Assembly (NCBI GenBank): GCA_964407165.1
Contig: CAYOUJ010000082.1
Span: 1-8,253 of the forward strand
DNA length: 8,253 bases
Reading direction: 5' to 3'
Origin: CAZPKH01 sp964407165
GTDB lineage: Bacteria; Bacteroidota; Bacteroidia; Bacteroidales; Muribaculaceae
A program made the translations under genes and the position numbers. Of this stretch, positions 6,105 through 8,253 are shown piece after piece (position 1 is the first letter of the stretch; every line of letters starts with the position of its first letter). Under the pieces are notes generated by a model, which had not been told where the DNA came from, ran no database searches, and was given only the letters and a program-made list of their open reading frames with translations.

Positions 6105-8066
6105 TTACTTCTGCTGGAAGGTGACGCCCGTGGCAATGTCGGCAGCAGCACCGCCGGTGAACGTGGTGGCAGCGTCGTAGTACATAGCCACAGCCTTGTC
6201 GTTAGCCATACGACCTGCGACTACGGGGAATACGGAGGCGTAGGTACCCTCTACGCTGACGGCGCAACCGGTCAGGGTGACGGTCGTCGGATAGTTGTAA
6301 GAAGTCGAGTTAAAGTTGCCGAAGGTGATGGCGGCCTTGGTTACCATATTGCCCTGTGACCAGTTTTCCTTGTAATTCTCGGCAGCAGCCTTGGCAGCGT
6401 CCTCGGTAGCATAGCCCGAAACATCCATCTTGAAGGTGGAGTTTTCGGCAGTAACCGTACCGCCACGGAAGATAGCAGCTTGGACGACACCGGTCAGCTC
6501 GCTATCGGTGATGGTCAGCGTACCGGGCACGTTATAGAGGATAGCGGTAGCTGTGCTGCTGACGAGCTTGCTGGAAGCGATGGTGACAGCAGAAGCAGTG
6601 CCGTCACTGGCGTTGGTCGACAGGGCGAAGTCGGTGGAGTTGATTTCGCAGCCGGTCATGGTGACCTTGCCGCCGGTGGAGTTGATGACTACGCCGTTGC
6701 TGTTGCTGCCGGTGAGGTTCATGGTAACGTTCTCAAGGGTGACGGGAGTGCCTTTCCATACGCAGATGGCGCCTGTGCCCTGAACAGCGGAGTTGATGGT
6801 CACGTCCTTGGCCTCAAGGCTTCCGCCGTTTGCTGCGACGGGTATCGTGTTGGCTGTATGGTTAATAACCACGTTGTTGACCTTGATGGTACCGTTATTG
6901 GTATTGACGGCATAGTTAGTGGTGGCATTTACCGTGCCGTTGTTGATTTCAAGGGTGGAGTTGCTTCCGGCAATGATCATGCCATTGATGGTAATCGAGT
7001 GGCCTGCAAGGTCAAGGACAACGGTGCGACCTTTGGTGGCGCCGCAGTTGCCGGTTCCGGCAATGTCCTGCGTAAGCGTTACGATACCGCTGCCGCCCTC
7101 GGGAATGGAGGCGATGGCCTTCGAGAGTTCAGAAGCGGTAGCAACCTGCTTGGAAACGCTGTAGCTGCCTTCGAATACGGGGTCGATGACGATGTCGTAG
7201 GAGACGGTGGAGGTGAAGAAGCTGCCCACGATGTTGGTGCGATAGTTGCGCTTGACGGGGACGCTGGGAACCTCAACGGCGACGGTGGAGCCGTCGGGAG
7301 CAACGTAGTTGAAGGTGACGAGGTTGACGGTGGCGTCGTCCTTGGAGGCGAGCACATAGTTCATGGCCACCCAGGTGTAGTCCTTGGAGGCGACGGTGAA
7401 CACGTCATCCTCGGGGAGGTCGGCCACGCTATAGGTAACCTCGGTGGCGCCGGATACGCTGCCGTCCTTCATGTCCATGCTGTTGGGGATCTGGGCGCTG
7501 AAGGTCATGCCGGTCTTCTCGACGGTATAGCCGGCCTTGACGGCGGCCTCGTAGTCGGCAGCGCCGACGTTGACCTGTGCGAACGGGCGGGTGAGCGTTG
7601 CGGAGGGCTGGGCCATGCCGTCTTCAACCTTTACCACGTCGGCCATGCCGTAGAATGCGTCGTAGGTGTCGATGTTGGCCGTGACGTTGCTGTAGTCGAT
7701 GGTGAGCACGCCGTCGGTGATGGTGTAGGGAGCTGCAGCGTTCTTGGCGAAGAAGGCCACGTTGTAGCTCTTGCCCTTGACGAGCTGGATGTTGATGGTG
7801 GTCTCGAGGCTCGTGCCGGAGAATGCACCCGTTACCTCGTCCTGGAACAGGAAGGCGTTGCCATTGTCGGCGTCATAGACCGCATACGTTACGTCGACAG
7901 CCTTGTAACCGTCATTGATGCTACGGCTGAGATTGCCGGGCATGGTGACCTTAAAGGCTACCACGCCGTCAGTGCCGGTGGTAGAAACTGCAGGCTCGTC
8001 GGAGGAGCAACCGACGAGGGCGGCGCCCAGGACGATGGCGCTTGCAAGCATTGAAAATTTTTTCAT
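6105..8066 (-). CDS. Surface lipoprotein with DUF6562/fimbrillin-like N-terminus and beta-helix C-terminus
   Basis: A 653-residue lipoprotein. The signal peptide ends in lipobox LVGC (lipid-modified Cys20), followed by SSDEP, acidic as in Bacteroidetes surface-lipoprotein signals. Residues about 30-300 resemble the Bacteroidales DUF6562/fimbrillin-like module, with the hallmark LTRPFAQVNVGA (158-169) and the strand KRNYRTNIVG (272-281). After a short helical linker (ASELSKAIASIPEGG, 311-325), residues about 328-545 form roughly eight coils of 20-25 residues with T/V-hydrophobic-x-N-N/S patterns, for example STLEINNGTVN and GTIKVNNVVIN. This looks like a right-handed parallel beta-helix of the pectate-lyase/autotransporter type. 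No catalytic residues are apparent, so an adhesive or structural surface role is inferred. The gene is monocistronic here, with its own promoter and terminator, and converges on the Omp28 operon. The family name is recognised by pattern only. Confidence 0.78.
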   Translation of the reverse strand: MKKFSMLASAIVLGAALVGCSSDEPAVSTTGTDGVVAFKVTMPGNLSRSINDGYKAVDVTYAVYDADNGNAFLFQDEVTGAFSGTSLETTINIQLVKGKSYNVAFFAKNAAAPYTITDGVLTIDYSNVTANIDTYDAFYGMADVVKVEDGMAQPSATLTRPFAQVNVGAADYEAAVKAGYTVEKTGMTFSAQIPNSMDMKDGSVSGATEVTYSVADLPEDDVFTVASKDYTWVAMNYVLASKDDATVNLVTFNYVAPDGSTVAVEVPSVPVKRNYRTNIVGSFFTSTVSYDIVIDPVFEGSYSVSKQVATASELSKAIASIPEGGSGIVTLTQDIAGTGNCGATKGRTVVLDLAGHSITINGMIIAGSNSTLEINNGTVNATTNYAVNTNNGTIKVNNVVINHTANTIPVAANGGSLEAKDVTINSAVQGTGAICVWKGTPVTLENVTMNLTGSNSNGVVINSTGGKVTMTGCEINSTDFALSTNASDGTASAVTIASSKLVSSTATAILYNVPGTLTITDSELTGVVQAAIFRGGTVTAENSTFKMDVSGYATEDAAKAAAENYKENWSQGNMVTKAAITFGNFNSTSYNYPTTVTLTGCAVSVEGTYASVFPVVAGRMANDKAVAMYYDAATTFTGGAAADIATGVTFQQK

Positions 8067-8119
8067 AAATAAATAAAGGTAAGGTTATCAGGTATTATTT
8101 AGATGAATTTTTCGTGTTT

Positions 8120-8157
8120 GCAAATTTAAGCACTCTGTCTGTAACAGCCAAATTTGC
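8120..8157. repeat. Inverted repeat spanning both promoter boxes
   Basis: GCAAATTT (8120-8127) and AAATTTGC (8150-8157) are perfect 8-bp inverted repeats separated by 22 bp. One copy overlaps the -7 box and the other the -33 box. It could be an operator, or a by-product of the promoter elements themselves. Confidence 0.5.
8121..8152 (-). promoter_or_regulatory. Bacteroidetes-type promoter of the minus-strand lipoprotein gene
   Basis: On the minus strand, TTTGG (complement of 8148-8152) is followed after 19 nt by TAAATTTG (complement of 8121-8128). This matches the -33 TTTG / -7 TAnnTTTG consensus with normal spacing. Transcription would start near 8115, giving an AT-rich leader of about 50 nt before the ATG at 8066. 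Confidence 0.8.
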
Positions 8158-8165
8158 CCCCCCCC
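8157..8165. repeat. Nine-base homopolymer C (G on the minus strand) tract
   Basis: Nine consecutive C lie 4 bp upstream of the -33 box of the minus-strand promoter, where they read as G9. Tracts of this length are prone to slipped-strand length change. A sequencing or assembly length error is also possible. Confidence 0.85.
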
Positions 8166-8253
8166 ATTTAACATTTTTTAACACTAAATCCCGAAAAAGT
8201 AACTATTCAGCGATTCAAGAGCTGCTATATAGGTTTGCAGACCAAGAATGACG
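8166..8253. other. Right-edge AT-rich region, no supportable gene
   Basis: This 88-bp stretch lies upstream of the minus-strand gene. It has a 22-codon open minus-strand frame from the window edge to a stop at 8184-8186, too short to distinguish from chance. TAGGTTTG (8230-8237) matches the -7 consensus on the plus strand, but no good -33 box lies at the usual spacing. Confidence 0.4.

Noticed and set aside
6480..8054. 524-codon plus-strand open frame opposite the minus-strand lipoprotein gene
   Set aside because: Its product is low-complexity Gly/Val/Asp-rich with no domain pattern, while the opposite strand has a clear lipoprotein signal, promoter and terminator. It is a codon-bias shadow.
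8120..8157. Invertible promoter flanked by recombinase sites
   Set aside because: The 8-bp repeats are only 22 bp apart and overlap the promoter boxes themselves, too short and too close for a known invertase site. The plus strand has CAAATTTG instead of a proper TAnnTTTG at the mirrored position.
8184..8252. C-terminal end of a minus-strand gene entering from the right edge
   Set aside because: Twenty-two open codons are expected by chance about one time in three, and no family is recognisable from so short a tail.

Overview
The window looks like chromosomal DNA of a GC-rich member of the Bacteroidales. Muribaculaceae is my best guess, but the family cannot be fixed from this sequence alone. 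The grounds are Bacteroidetes-type promoters (TTTG / TAnnTTTG), no Shine-Dalgarno-like sites before the genes, signal peptides ending in Ala-Gln, lipoproteins with acidic residues after the lipid cysteine, and protein families largely confined to this phylum (DUF6029, Omp28, DUF6562-like).

Positions 1-5540 hold one apparent plus-strand operon of four exported proteins: a TlpA-type thioredoxin (CKPC), a DUF6029 probable outer-membrane barrel, a short Omp28-family lipoprotein (CVNC) and a long multidomain Omp28-family protein (CGYC) with a sorting-domain-like tail. The first three genes are 3-4 nt apart. The fourth follows after 54 nt, and a strong terminator closes the unit. Three of the four proteins carry a CXXC thioredoxin-type site and the fourth probably sits in the outer membrane, so the cluster reads as an envelope or surface thiol-disulfide system. 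That function is an inference.

Positions 5490-6104 are a 615-bp non-coding spacer between convergent genes, and the most unusual part of the window. It is a mirrored, highly structured repeat array with this order: terminator, GC hairpin, GGCCG hairpin (duplicated in tandem on the left), three TT-centred palindromes, symmetry centre near 5832, three AA-centred palindromes, GGCCG hairpin, GC hairpin, terminator. Matching palindromes in the two arms differ by base-pair-preserving changes. The second palindrome of each arm has REP-like anatomy: a GTAG tetranucleotide, 2 nt, then an 18-bp bulged hairpin. No transposase is present.

Positions 6105-8066 (minus strand) encode a large lipoprotein with a DUF6562/fimbrillin-like N-terminal half and a parallel beta-helix-like C-terminal half. 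A near-consensus Bacteroidetes promoter lies at 8121-8152, embedded in an inverted repeat and next to a run of nine G (on the minus strand). Positions 8166-8253 show no supportable gene.
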